Positions 1 through 6,573 of a stretch of 10,925 bases of DNA are shown piece by piece. A program made the position numbers and the translations under genes. Where the stretch lies: contig JASEIE010000113.1 in NCBI GenBank assembly GCA_030024065.1, positions 1-10,925 of the forward strand. The letters are read 5' to 3'. Each line of letters opens with the position of its first letter. The first letter of the stretch is position 1. The DNA comes from Thermodesulfobacteriota bacterium. Lineage in GTDB: Bacteria; Desulfobacterota; BSN033; UBA1163. The notes under the pieces were generated by a model. That model saw only the letters and a list, made by a program, of their open reading frames with translations. It made no database searches and was not told the DNA's origin.

Positions 1-1674
1 TACCCGATCGTTATGGAGGGCAGAGTTTTGGGTGTTTTAGCCATTTTCCACCGCCAGCCCCTGAGCGGAGAGATACAGGATGTCCTTGGCGCCTTTGTCA
101 ATCAGACGGCCATTGCCATTCAGAATGTTCAGTTGTATCAGAACATCTTCGAGTCCGAAGAGAAATACCGTTCCCTTTTCGAAAATTCGAAGGATGTGGT
201 CTACCTCAGTTCGAAAGAAGGGTTCTTCATTGACATCAACCCTTCGGCAGTCGAACTTTTTGGTTATTCGAGAGAGGAACTCCGGTCTATCAAAATAGAA
301 AACCTTTATGAGGAGCCATCAAAAAGGATGGAGTTTATTGAAGCCATAGAGAAGCAGGGTTTTGTAAAGGACCATTCTGTGAACTTTAAGAGAAAGGATG
401 GGAAGATTTTGAACCTCCTGGTTTCGTCTGTGACTCGGAGAGACAGAGAAGGTAACATCATTGGTTATCAGGGCATCTTTCGGGACATCACCGAACAAAA
501 GCGGGCTGAAGAAGAGAGGAAAACCCTCGAGGAACAGCTTCGCCAGTCCCAGAAGATGGAAGGAATTGGTCGCCTCGCAGGCGGGATCGCCCATGACTTC
601 AACAATGTGCTCACCATCATCAAGGGTTATAGCCAGATCTCCTTGATGGACCTGAAGAAAGGAGATCCTTTGATCGATAATATTGAGCAAATCCAGAAAG
701 CCACGGACCGGGCGGCGGATCTGACCCGTCAGCTCCTCGCCTTCAGCCGGCGTCAGGTCATGGAGATGAAGGTGGTTGATCTCAACACCATCATCAGAAA
801 CCTGGAGAAGATGCTCCTACGGATTATTGGTGAGGATATAGATCTGGCCACTTTCCTTGTCGATGATTTGGGAGGGGTCAAGGTGGACCCAGGACAGATG
901 GAGCAGGTGATTGTGAACCTGGCTGTTAATGCAAGGGATGCCATGCCCTCCGGTGGAAAACTGACCATAGAGACAGCCAATGTGGAGCTGGATGAGAAAT
1001 ATGCTCGCAACCATGTGGCAGTGAAGACGGGTCGGTATGTGATGCTTTCGGTGAGTGATACAGGAACGGGGATGACCCCGGAAGTGAAAGAACGGGTCTT
1101 TGAACCTTTCTATACGACAAAAGAGAAAGGAAAGGGGACAGGTTTAGGCTTATCCACAGTCTACGGAATTGTGAAGCAGAGCGGCGGGAATATCTGGGTG
1201 TACAGCGAGTTAGGGAAAGGAACTTCCTTTAAGATTTATCTTCCCCGTGTGGATGAACCTCTTGAAGAGATAAAGGGAAAAGAGGAGTTAGAAGAGATTC
1301 CTCATGGTCATGAGACAGTCCTTGTTGTGGAGGATGAGGAAGAAGTCCGAAAATTAGCGGTCAAGGTCTTACAGAAACAGGGATATGAGGTTTTAGAGGC
1401 GCCCAATGCCGGGATTGCCTTACTTCTTTTCAAACAGCATGTGGGAGAGATTCATCTCATATTAACCGATGTGGTAATGCCTCAGATGAGCGGACCTGAT
1501 TTAGTCAAACATCTCGAACCCCTCCCTCCGGTGACCAGAGTCCTCTATATGTCGGGATATACGGATAATGTAATCGTTCATCATGGTATTTTAATGGAGG
1601 GGGTGAACTATATCCAAAAGCCCTTTACACCCGATGGACTCGCCAGAAAGGTGAGAGAGGCGCTAGATAAATGA
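1..1674 (+). CDS. Hybrid sensor histidine kinase with C-terminal receiver domain (5' end outside window)
   Basis: The frame is open from base 1 (YPIV precedes the first Met at 13), so the gene starts upstream. Numbered from Met 13: residues 1-43 look like the end of a GAF domain; 45-163 are a PAS domain ending in the usual [11 protein letters not shown] linker; a short coiled coil leads to the dimerisation/phosphoacceptor helix with GGIAHDFNN (His194). The ATPase domain shows the N box NLAVNARDA (302-310), DTGTG (349-353) and GKGTGLGL (373-380). A receiver domain (about 434-550) keeps the acidic pocket E440/D441, phosphoacceptor D486 in TDVVMP, S514 and K536. It should autophosphorylate on His194 and pass phosphate to D486. 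No transmembrane segment is visible in this part. The signal sensed and any downstream partner are unknown. The downstream neighbour is convergent uvrA, so no partner follows it. Confidence 0.93.
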   Translation, partial: YPIVMEGRVLGVLAIFHRQPLSGEIQDVLGAFVNQTAIAIQNVQLYQNIFESEEKYRSLFENSKDVVYLSSKEGFFIDINPSAVELFGYSREELRSIKIENLYEEPSKRMEFIEAIEKQGFVKDHSVNFKRKDGKILNLLVSSVTRRDREGNIIGYQGIFRDITEQKRAEEERKTLEEQLRQSQKMEGIGRLAGGIAHDFNNVLTIIKGYSQISLMDLKKGDPLIDNIEQIQKATDRAADLTRQLLAFSRRQVMEMKVVDLNTIIRNLEKMLLRIIGEDIDLATFLVDDLGGVKVDPGQMEQVIVNLAVNARDAMPSGGKLTIETANVELDEKYARNHVAVKTGRYVMLSVSDTGTGMTPEVKERVFEPFYTTKEKGKGTGLGLSTVYGIVKQSGGNIWVYSELGKGTSFKIYLPRVDEPLEEIKGKEELEEIPHGHETVLVVEDEEEVRKLAVKVLQKQGYEVLEAPNAGIALLLFKQHVGEIHLILTDVVMPQMSGPDLVKHLEPLPPVTRVLYMSGYTDNVIVHHGILMEGVNYIQKPFTPDGLARKVREALDK

Positions 1675-1683
1675 AACGAGGGA

Positions 1684-1709
1684 CCCGCCTACACTGAAGT
1701 TTCGGCGGG
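1684..1709. repeat. Small GC-rich hairpin repeat after the kinase gene
   Basis: CCCGCC (1684-1689) and GGCGGG (1704-1709) form an inverted repeat around a 14-base loop, followed by CAGGCG. It begins 9 bases after the kinase stop codon. There is no T-run after it, so it is a poor intrinsic terminator. It resembles short intergenic repeats rather than coding sequence. Confidence 0.45.
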
Positions 1710-1718
1710 CAGGCGAAG

Positions 1719-1739
1719 GACGATAGACGATGGACGACA
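1719..1739 (+). repeat. Three tandem 7-bp units (GACGATA-like)
   Basis: GACGATA, GACGATG and GACGACA follow each other directly. It is a short imperfect tandem repeat in non-coding sequence next to the hairpin repeat. No function is evident. Confidence 0.5.
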
Positions 1740-1800
1740 AAAAAGAGAAAATAATGTGGAGTGCGGAATAAAGACTAATGATAAATATATTTAGGAGTTG

Positions 1801-1845
1801 GGAATTCGCCTGCCTGCCCCCTCCTACCGGAAGCAGGCGGAATTC
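1801..1845. repeat. Hairpin insertion flanked by GGAATTC direct repeats
   Basis: GGAATTC occurs at 1801-1807 and again at 1839-1845. Between them CGCCTGC (1807-1813) and GCAGGCG (1833-1839) form inverted arms. One reading is a small palindromic element that duplicated a 7-bp target on insertion. The other is that the GAATTC palindrome simply extends the hairpin arms to 12 bp with one bulge. The net 38-bp length is not a multiple of three, so it would shift any frame it entered. It lies immediately 5' of the sensor-tail relic. Confidence 0.45.
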
Positions 1846-1953
1846 ATCTACGGCATTTGTCCGGAATGTATGAAGAAACTGTATCCAGATATGCATGAAG
1901 TTAATGCTCACCATATGATTCGAGAAGGGTGTTATGGTCTCCACTTTTGGTAA
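1840..1953 (+). pseudogene. Relic of the Cys-rich C-terminal tail of a PAS/response-regulator type sensor protein
   Basis: Frame 1 reads EFIYGICPECMKKLYPD and continues for 20 more residues to a TAA at 1951-1953. The string GICPEC-KKLYPD closely resembles the C-terminal tail of many deltaproteobacterial PAS-domain and response-regulator proteins, where it follows a CxxCKKIR motif. Here that upstream half is missing: the frame is closed by a stop at 1792-1794, and the 38-bp hairpin segment sits directly before the relic. There is no start codon with a ribosome site. It is in the same frame as the kinase but separated from it by the kinase stop at 1672 and later stops. I infer a decayed gene end. 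The family match is from memory of the motif, not from a search. Confidence 0.5.
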
Positions 1954-1964
1954 ATAGTTAGAAC

Positions 1965-2099
1965 TTTAAAAATCCCTCCCAACCTTCCTTTTACAAAGGG
2001 AGGAGACAATTATTCCTCTTTTCTAAAGGGAGATGAAGGGGGATTATGGATTCTGCAAGGATTTAATAAGCCTCTTTTTCAAAAACTAAAGTGTTATGA
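1965..2099. repeat. Dispersed intergenic repeat, copy 1
   Basis: This shares ordered blocks with 8186-8316: AAAATCCCTCCC at the left, AAAGGGAGG in the middle, GATGAAGGGGGATTA, then a tail of the form TTTTTCAAA..CTAAAGTG.TA.GA. It contains a hairpin, CCTTCCTTT (1983-1991) with AAAGGGAGG (1995-2003), one G-T pair. It fills the space between the convergent kinase and uvrA genes and lies just past the uvrA stop, so transcripts from either side would enter it. Confidence 0.65.
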
Positions 2100-2114
2100 A
2101 TTCATCTTATTTGT

Positions 2115-4976
2115 TTAAAATTTGGATTTTTCTGCCCGTTGTCTTAAGTATTGTCCGGTGTAGGATTGCGCGGAAGCCATGATCGTTTCGAGATTGCCTT
2201 CTGCGACAATCCCTCCGCCTGCCTCTCCTCCTTCCGGACCGAGGTCGATGATGTAATCAGCACATGGAATCAGGTCGAGATTATGTTCAATCACAATGAG
2301 GGAATGGCCATTTGAAAGAAGTTTTTCGAAATTGGCAACGAGCAGTTCAATATCCGCCATATGGAGGCCCGTTGTCGGTTCGTCAAAGATGAAGAGGTTC
2401 TTTCCCTCACGGATCTGGCCTATATGCTGAGCCAGTTTTAGGCGCTGGGATTCCCCTCCGCTCAATGTATTGGTTGACTGACCGAGGGCGAGATAACCTA
2501 GCCCCATTTCCTTTAACACCTGAAGCTTTGGAAGGATTCTGGGATGGGTTTTAAAGAAAAAAAGAGCTTCCTCCACCGTCATATTGAGCACTTCTGAGAT
2601 ATTCCTGTCATGGTATCGAATCTTCAGGACCTCTGGCCGAAATCTCTTTCCCTCACACGCCTCGCAGGTGATAATCACATCCTCCAGAAATTGCATGTCT
2701 AGAACCTGAAGTCCTGCTCCCTGGCAGACTTCGCATCGCCCCCCCGTGGTATTGAAGGAGAAGTGGCGAGGCTGGAGTCCATGCCTCTTTGCCTCCCGAG
2801 TGTGGGCAAAGAGGTCCCGAATATCGGTGAAGACCTTGAGATAGGTGGCAGCATTTGACCGGAGGCTCTTCCCGATTGGAGATTGATCTACCAGGATGAG
2901 ATCATCGACCTTTTCCAGACCCTCGATGGAATCAAAGGCCCCCTTTTCGAATTCGGAGTTTCCATTGCCTTTTGCTCCTGCATAAAGAATGTTGTGGACC
3001 AGGGTGGTTTTCCCCGCACCGGAGACGCCTGTGATGCAAGTCATCACGCCCAATGGGATCCGGACATCGATTCCTTTAAGATTGTGTTCCCTGGCATTTT
3101 GGATGGTGATCCATCCTTTTGGTTTTCTTCGAGGAGATCCCGAATGAAAGGAAATCCCATCTCTCATATATCGGGCTGTGATCGAATCCCCTCCTTCCAA
3201 CAGGGACCTGACTTCTCCCTGGAAGATAATATTGCCTCCTTCCTTTCCAGCTCCAGGACCGAGATCGATGATCGAATCAGCCGCCCGGATGATATCCGGA
3301 TCATGTTCGACCACGACAACCGTGTTGCCACTGTTACGCAGATGCTGAAGAGCCCTGAGGAGCCGGTGGGTATCCCTGGCGTGAAGGCCGATGCTCGGTT
3401 CATCCAGTACATAGAGCGTCTCGGTCAGAGAGGATCCGAGCGCCCTGGCCAGGGTAATCCGCTGATATTCGCCACTGGATAGGGTCCGGGTTTGACGGGA
3501 CAGGGTGAGATATTCCAATCCCACATCGACCATAAATCCAAGCCGGTCATTAATCTCTTTGAGGAGGCGCTCTCCTACTCTTTTTTGAAAATCCCTTAAG
3601 GGTAGATTCTTAAAAAACTCCTGGAGTCCTGAAACGGGCATATCGGAGAGTTGGGCGATATTCTTTCCAGCTAACCGAACAAAGAGCGCTTCTTCTTTAA
3701 GACGGGTATGATGGCAAGCAGGGCAGGGAGTATAAGCCCGATACTTACTGAGAAAGACCCGGTAATGAACTTTGTACCGCTTTCCCTCCATCCAGTCGAA
3801 GAAACCTTTCAAACCGATGAACTTCCCTTTCCCGTTGAGAAGGATCTCTTTTTGATGGGGCTGAAGTTCTTCAAAGGGCTTTTGAGTTGGGATTCGGTGT
3901 CGCTGGCAGGCATCCCAGAGATATTCGTAAAGATCTTCATAAGCGGGTGTGTTCCAGGGGGCAAAGGGCTTCTCTTCCAGGTTTTTTTTCGGGTCAGGGA
4001 CGACCCTCTGCCAATCGATTCCAATGACCCTCCCAAAACCCTGACAGGTGGGACAAGCACCAACGGGGCTATTAAATGAGAAGAGGAGTGGTTCTGGTTC
4101 TGAAAAAATCCTTCCGCATCGGTTGCAGGAATAACTCCGATTGAATGCCATCCTCTTTCCGTCTTCCCCAATTACCTCTACCTTCCCATTTCCTATACGG
4201 AATCCGTTCTGGATGGCTTCAGACAGCCTCGATCTATTTTTTTCATCGGAGAACAATCGGTCGACAAAGAGGAGAATTTGCCGGCGATTCTGGAGATAAG
4301 AAGAGGGAAGGGTAGTGAGGTCGAGGACTTCCCCTTTCTCCTGGATTCGGTAATATCCATTTTTAATGAGTTCTTTTATATTAGATCCCGGCTTCTCATC
4401 TTTTACCCCGTTAGAAATAATGCCCCGCTGCTCTGCAGCGGGGTTAGATTTTAGAATAATTCCGGCGGGGTTTAATGCCCCGCTGGAATTTCTAACGGGG
4501 TTTACCAATGAGACCGGGCTGAGAATGGAAATATTCCCCTTATAATATTCACTCAGAATCTGTTCTGAAACAGTTTCGACCGTATCTCCAGCGATTTTTA
4601 TCTGACATTGAGGGCAGAAGACCTCTCCGATTTTAGCGAAGAGGAGCCTCAGATAGTCATAGATTTCAGAGGCTGTTCCAACGGTAGAGCGAGCATTCTT
4701 CACCGTGTTTTTCTGCTCAATGGCGATGGCAGGAGGGATGCCATGGATGGCCTCCACATCAGGGCGGTCCATCTTCTCCAAGAACTGTCGTGCATAGGTG
4801 GAGAGGGATTCGATATAACGCCTCTGTCCTTCCGCAAAGAGAGTATCGAAGGCGAGGGTCGATTTGCCGGAGCCGGAGACCCCTGTGATCACCGTGATCT
4901 TTCCTCTGGGTATTTGACAAGAGATGTTTTTGAGATTATGAGATCTTGCGCCGATGATTTCGATGAACTGATCCAT
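2115..4976 (-). CDS. uvrA: Excinuclease ABC subunit A (UvrA), with in-frame palindromic-repeat insertion
   Basis: This is the damage-recognition ATPase of nucleotide excision repair, which works with UvrB. Start chosen at 4976 (MDQFIEIIGARSHNLKNI), the canonical UvrA N-terminus; an upstream in-frame ATG at 5081 comes from a repeat. The product is 953 aa. Seen: Walker A GVSGSGKST (32-40); zinc module C284/C287-C308/C311; signature LSSGE (499-503); Walker B LYVLDEP (521-527); second Walker A GVSGAGKTT (650-658); zinc module C748/C751-C771/C774; signature LSGGES (838-843); Walker B LFIFDEP (861-867); IEHNLD near 896. Residues about 158-192 are encoded by a palindromic repeat inside the predicted UvrB-binding region. 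The first signature has LSSGE instead of LSGGE and the second P-loop has GAGKTT, so this may be a UvrA paralogue or divergent clade. No uvrB or uvrC is in the window. Confidence 0.95.
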   Translation of the reverse strand: MDQFIEIIGARSHNLKNISCQIPRGKITVITGVSGSGKSTLAFDTLFAEGQRRYIESLSTYARQFLEKMDRPDVEAIHGIPPAIAIEQKNTVKNARSTVGTASEIYDYLRLLFAKIGEVFCPQCQIKIAGDTVETVSEQILSEYYKGNISILSPVSLVNPVRNSSGALNPAGIILKSNPAAEQRGIISNGVKDEKPGSNIKELIKNGYYRIQEKGEVLDLTTLPSSYLQNRRQILLFVDRLFSDEKNRSRLSEAIQNGFRIGNGKVEVIGEDGKRMAFNRSYSCNRCGRIFSEPEPLLFSFNSPVGACPTCQGFGRVIGIDWQRVVPDPKKNLEEKPFAPWNTPAYEDLYEYLWDACQRHRIPTQKPFEELQPHQKEILLNGKGKFIGLKGFFDWMEGKRYKVHYRVFLSKYRAYTPCPACHHTRLKEEALFVRLAGKNIAQLSDMPVSGLQEFFKNLPLRDFQKRVGERLLKEINDRLGFMVDVGLEYLTLSRQTRTLSSGEYQRITLARALGSSLTETLYVLDEPSIGLHARDTHRLLRALQHLRNSGNTVVVVEHDPDIIRAADSIIDLGPGAGKEGGNIIFQGEVRSLLEGGDSITARYMRDGISFHSGSPRRKPKGWITIQNAREHNLKGIDVRIPLGVMTCITGVSGAGKTTLVHNILYAGAKGNGNSEFEKGAFDSIEGLEKVDDLILVDQSPIGKSLRSNAATYLKVFTDIRDLFAHTREAKRHGLQPRHFSFNTTGGRCEVCQGAGLQVLDMQFLEDVIITCEACEGKRFRPEVLKIRYHDRNISEVLNMTVEEALFFFKTHPRILPKLQVLKEMGLGYLALGQSTNTLSGGESQRLKLAQHIGQIREGKNLFIFDEPTTGLHMADIELLVANFEKLLSNGHSLIVIEHNLDLIPCADYIIDLGPEGGEAGGGIVAEGNLETIMASAQSYTGQYLRQRAEKSKF
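4402..4504. repeat. Palindromic repeat element, copy A, inside uvrA
   Basis: TTTA flanks both ends (4402-4405 and 4501-4504). Terminal inverted repeats CCCCGTTAGAAAT (4406-4418) and ATTTCTAACGGGG (4488-4500) match perfectly over 13 bp. Inside are two more hairpins: CCCCGCTGC/GCAGCGGGG with a 3-base loop (4423-4443), and TTCCGGCGGGG/CCCCGCTGGAA with one mismatch (4460-4488). Counting one TTTA as target, the insert is 99 bp, exactly 33 codons. On the minus strand it reads VNPVRNSSGALNPAGIIL and onward without a stop. It is very like 6317-6458. Confidence 0.92.
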
Positions 4977-4983
4977 TAAAGTT

Positions 4984-5012
4984 ATTATAGCATATACTCC
5001 CCCCACCCCCAA
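4984..5012 (-). promoter_or_regulatory. Candidate uvrA promoter
   Basis: On the minus strand TATAAT (4989-4984) lies 17 bp from TTGGGG (5012-5007). The -10 is a perfect consensus; the -35 is weak. Transcription would begin near 4977, almost at the uvrA ATG (4976), implying a leaderless or very short-leader mRNA. This fits the lack of a ribosome site at normal spacing: the nearest GGAG is about 20 bases upstream. The spacer is a run of G bases on this strand. Confidence 0.4.
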
Positions 5013-5057
5013 CCTCCCCCGCAGAGACTGGGTCGTAATGGCAAAATGGACGGAAAT

Positions 5058-5155
5058 GTCATGCTGAACTTGTTTCAGCATCTAATAAAATCAATGAGTT
5101 ATGAGACCCTGACACGAAGTGATGAACGGATGTGAATCAATAAATTCGGGGTGAC
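5058..5155. repeat. Dispersed repeat beginning GTCATGCTGAAC and ending GGGGTGAC
   Basis: ATGCTGAA (5061-5068) and TTCAGCAT (5074-5081) form a hairpin. The outer ends GTCA and TGAC are inverted. Read from the minus strand the left part encodes MLKQVQHD, a peptide string I recognise as a frequent artefact of such intergenic repeats in bacterial genomes. It lies between the divergent uvrA and ABC ATPase genes and produces a false upstream start for uvrA. Confidence 0.6.
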
Positions 5156-5215
5156 AAAACAGGGTTACAACACAGTCTCAAGGGGGGGGAAGGAAGGGGA
5201 GGAGTGAGATTCTAT

Positions 5216-5244
5216 TTGTCAAACCTCCTGTTCCGTAATATACT
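5216..5244 (+). promoter_or_regulatory. Candidate sigma-70 promoter for the ABC ATPase gene
   Basis: TTGTCA (5216-5221) and TATACT (5239-5244) are separated by exactly 17 bp, both one base from consensus. Predicted start is near 5251, giving a leader of about 93 bases that contains the inverted repeat at 5275-5321. Confidence 0.55.
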
Positions 5245-5260
5245 CATGTTGATTAAATAA

Positions 5261-5328
5261 AGTTCGGAGTAATTAGTTCGTAGTTCGGAGAATTTATTTT
5301 TAAGACTCCGAACTCTGAACTCCGAACT
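5261..5328 (+). repeat. AGTTCGGAG repeat cluster forming a leader hairpin
   Basis: AGTTCGGAG occurs at 5261-5269 and 5282-5290, and its complement CTCCGAACT at 5306-5314 and 5320-5328. AGTTCGTAGTTCGGAG (5275-5290) pairs with CTCCGAACTCTGAACT (5306-5321) with two adjacent mismatches around a 15-base AT-rich loop. The structure ends 15 bases before the ABC ATPase start codon and has no T-run, so a role in message structure or simple repeat origin are both possible. Confidence 0.5.
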
Positions 5329-5343
5329 CATAACTTTAAGAAA

Positions 5344-6309
5344 ATGGCGCTCGCAATCAAAGCAGAGGGAATATACAAGGCCTTCCGAACAGGCTGGCTG
5401 AAAAGGAAGGTCAAGACGGTCCTGAGGGGAATTGACCTTCAGGTCGAAGAGGGGGAGATCTTCGGCATCCTCGGTCCCAACGGCGCAGGGAAGACAACTC
5501 TCTTATCCATTCTCTCAACCTTGCTCCTCCCTGATCGAGGAGAGGTCCAGGTCCTTGGCATCGATTGTCTCAGTAATGGGCACCCAATCAGGGAGAGGAT
5601 CAATATTTCGAGTGGAAATGCGAACTTCGTCTGGAGTCTCTCTGTCGAGGAAAACCTCCATTTTTATGGAATGCTCTATGGATTAACGGGGAAAAAACGG
5701 GAAGATAAGGTCAAGTCATTGATCAGCCTTTTCAGTCTTGAGGAACATCGAGATGTCCCCTTTGACCGGCTCTCCACAGGGATGAAACAGAGGCTTTCCC
5801 TGGCCAAGTCCCTGCTTAACGATCCAGAAATCCTTTTCCTGGATGAGCCCACTGTGGGCCTCGATCCCAGTGTCTCCGTTCGGATCCGGGATCAGATCCG
5901 CTCCATTCAGAGGGAGAAAGGGATGACCGTCCTTCTCACCACCCACAATATGAAAGAGGCAGAATATCTCTGTAACCGAATTGTTTTTCTAAAAGCTGGA
6001 AAAATACTGACGACCGGGACCGCAGAGGATCTAAAAAGAATGGTTCGCTTAGGAGATTTGATCATGATCGAATATGAAGGAAGTGTTTCGGAAGAAGCGA
6101 TACTCCGTTTTGATGGCGTGATCAACTACTCCATTGCTGATCGGTTCTGCGAGGTGATGGTGGACGATGGGGAAAAGAGGGCAGGGCCTCTGATCGCTGT
6201 GCTCTCGCAAGGCGGGGCCCGCATTAAAAAAATCACTCTTGGACAGACGGATTTAGAGGATGTTTTTATTGAATTTTCAAAGACTACCGATGATGGGGAA
6301 GATCATTAG
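5344..6309 (+). CDS. ABC transporter ATP-binding protein (ABC-2 export type), apparently without adjacent permease
   Basis: This is a 321-aa cytoplasmic nucleotide-binding subunit that would power an ABC-2 type exporter. Seen: Walker A GPNGAGKTT (44-52); signature LSTGMKQR (143-150); Walker B ILFLDEP (163-169); H-loop His201 in TTHNM; and a C-terminal region (about 230-321) ending with LGQTDLEDVFIEF, typical of DrrA/CcmA-like exporter ATPases. At the Q-loop position it reads INISSGNANFVWSLSVEENL, with no Gln where one is usual; related exporter ATPases also vary there. The start at 5344 is the only sensible ATG, but no clear ribosome site precedes it. Normally a membrane permease gene follows directly; here a repeat and a toxin-antitoxin module follow instead. 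Substrate unknown. Confidence 0.9.
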   Translation: MALAIKAEGIYKAFRTGWLKRKVKTVLRGIDLQVEEGEIFGILGPNGAGKTTLLSILSTLLLPDRGEVQVLGIDCLSNGHPIRERINISSGNANFVWSLSVEENLHFYGMLYGLTGKKREDKVKSLISLFSLEEHRDVPFDRLSTGMKQRLSLAKSLLNDPEILFLDEPTVGLDPSVSVRIRDQIRSIQREKGMTVLLTTHNMKEAEYLCNRIVFLKAGKILTTGTAEDLKRMVRLGDLIMIEYEGSVSEEAILRFDGVINYSIADRFCEVMVDDGEKRAGPLIAVLSQGGARIKKITLGQTDLEDVFIEFSKTTDDGEDH

Positions 6310-6316
6310 CCATTCC

Positions 6317-6458
6317 TTTACCCCGTTAGAAATAATGCCCCGCTGCTTTACAGCGGGGTTAGATTTTAGAATAATTCCGGCGGGGTTTAATGCCCCGCCT
6401 GCGTGGCCGGAGCCACTTCGGCGCGGCGAAGGCCCGCTGGAATTTCTAACGGGGTTTA
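6317..6458. repeat. Palindromic repeat element, copy B, with nested 39-bp insertion
   Basis: This has the same TTTA flanks (6317-6320, 6455-6458) and the same 13-bp terminal inverted repeats (6321-6333, 6442-6454) as copy A in uvrA, and the interior is nearly identical. It differs by 39 extra bases at about 6399-6437 that form two small hairpins: GTGGC/GCCAC (6403-6416) and CTTCG/CGAAG (6416-6431). The net length is 138 bp, again a multiple of three, and the minus strand stays open in the same frame. It starts 7 bases after the ABC ATPase stop codon and lies in the same orientation as copy A. Confidence 0.92.
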
Positions 6459-6519
6459 CTTTGGACAAGTGTTGGAATCCATCTAAAAGTTAGAACCGAA
6501 AATGGGAAGTGACGGAATA

Positions 6520-6536
6520 TCACATGACCGATGTGA
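6520..6536. promoter_or_regulatory. Short inverted repeat upstream of the AbiE operon
   Basis: TCACAT (6520-6525) and ATGTGA (6531-6536) are perfect inverted arms around a 5-base spacer. It lies 6 bases before the larger 12-bp palindrome. It could be a second protein-binding site; no direct evidence. Confidence 0.3.
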
Positions 6537-6542
6537 GAATGA

Positions 6543-6573
6543 CCAGTATGTCGAATATTTCTCGACATACTGG
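6543..6573. promoter_or_regulatory. Perfect 12-bp inverted repeat, probable AbiEi operator
   Basis: CCAGTATGTCGA (6543-6554) and TCGACATACTGG (6562-6573) are perfect inverted arms around a 7-base spacer. It lies about 90 bases before abiEi and its right arm overlaps the -35 of the candidate promoter. No T-run follows, so it is not a terminator. In studied AbiE systems the antitoxin represses its own operon by binding inverted repeats in the promoter, which makes this the natural candidate operator. Confidence 0.6.

Noticed and set aside
1719..1739. Possible CRISPR or origin iterons
   Set aside because: Only three 7-bp imperfect units with no spacers, leader, cas genes or replication gene.
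1663..1944. Minus-strand 93-aa open frame
   Set aside because: It runs antisense across the kinase end, repeats and the sensor-tail relic, with no start context or recognisable motif.
2883..3482. Plus-strand 199-aa open frame inside uvrA
   Set aside because: It is antisense to a conserved, well-recognised UvrA region; no motifs of its own.
4977..5081. N-terminal extension of UvrA starting at an ATG at 5081 (MLKQVQHD...)
   Set aside because: The extension is encoded by an intergenic repeat and is not UvrA-like; the canonical UvrA start is at 4976.
5182..5206. Plus-strand G-run as a strong G-quadruplex
   Set aside because: One long G-run plus short GG and GGGG blocks; no regular four-run pattern and no link to a gene start.
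6277..6468. Minus-strand 63-aa open frame over the palindromic element
   Set aside because: It is the translation of the repeat itself with no ribosome site or flanking gene sequence; kept only as evidence that the frame is open.
6543..6573. Terminator for the ABC ATPase gene
   Set aside because: The palindrome is AT-containing, has no T-run, and lies over 230 bases after the stop codon; an operator is more likely.
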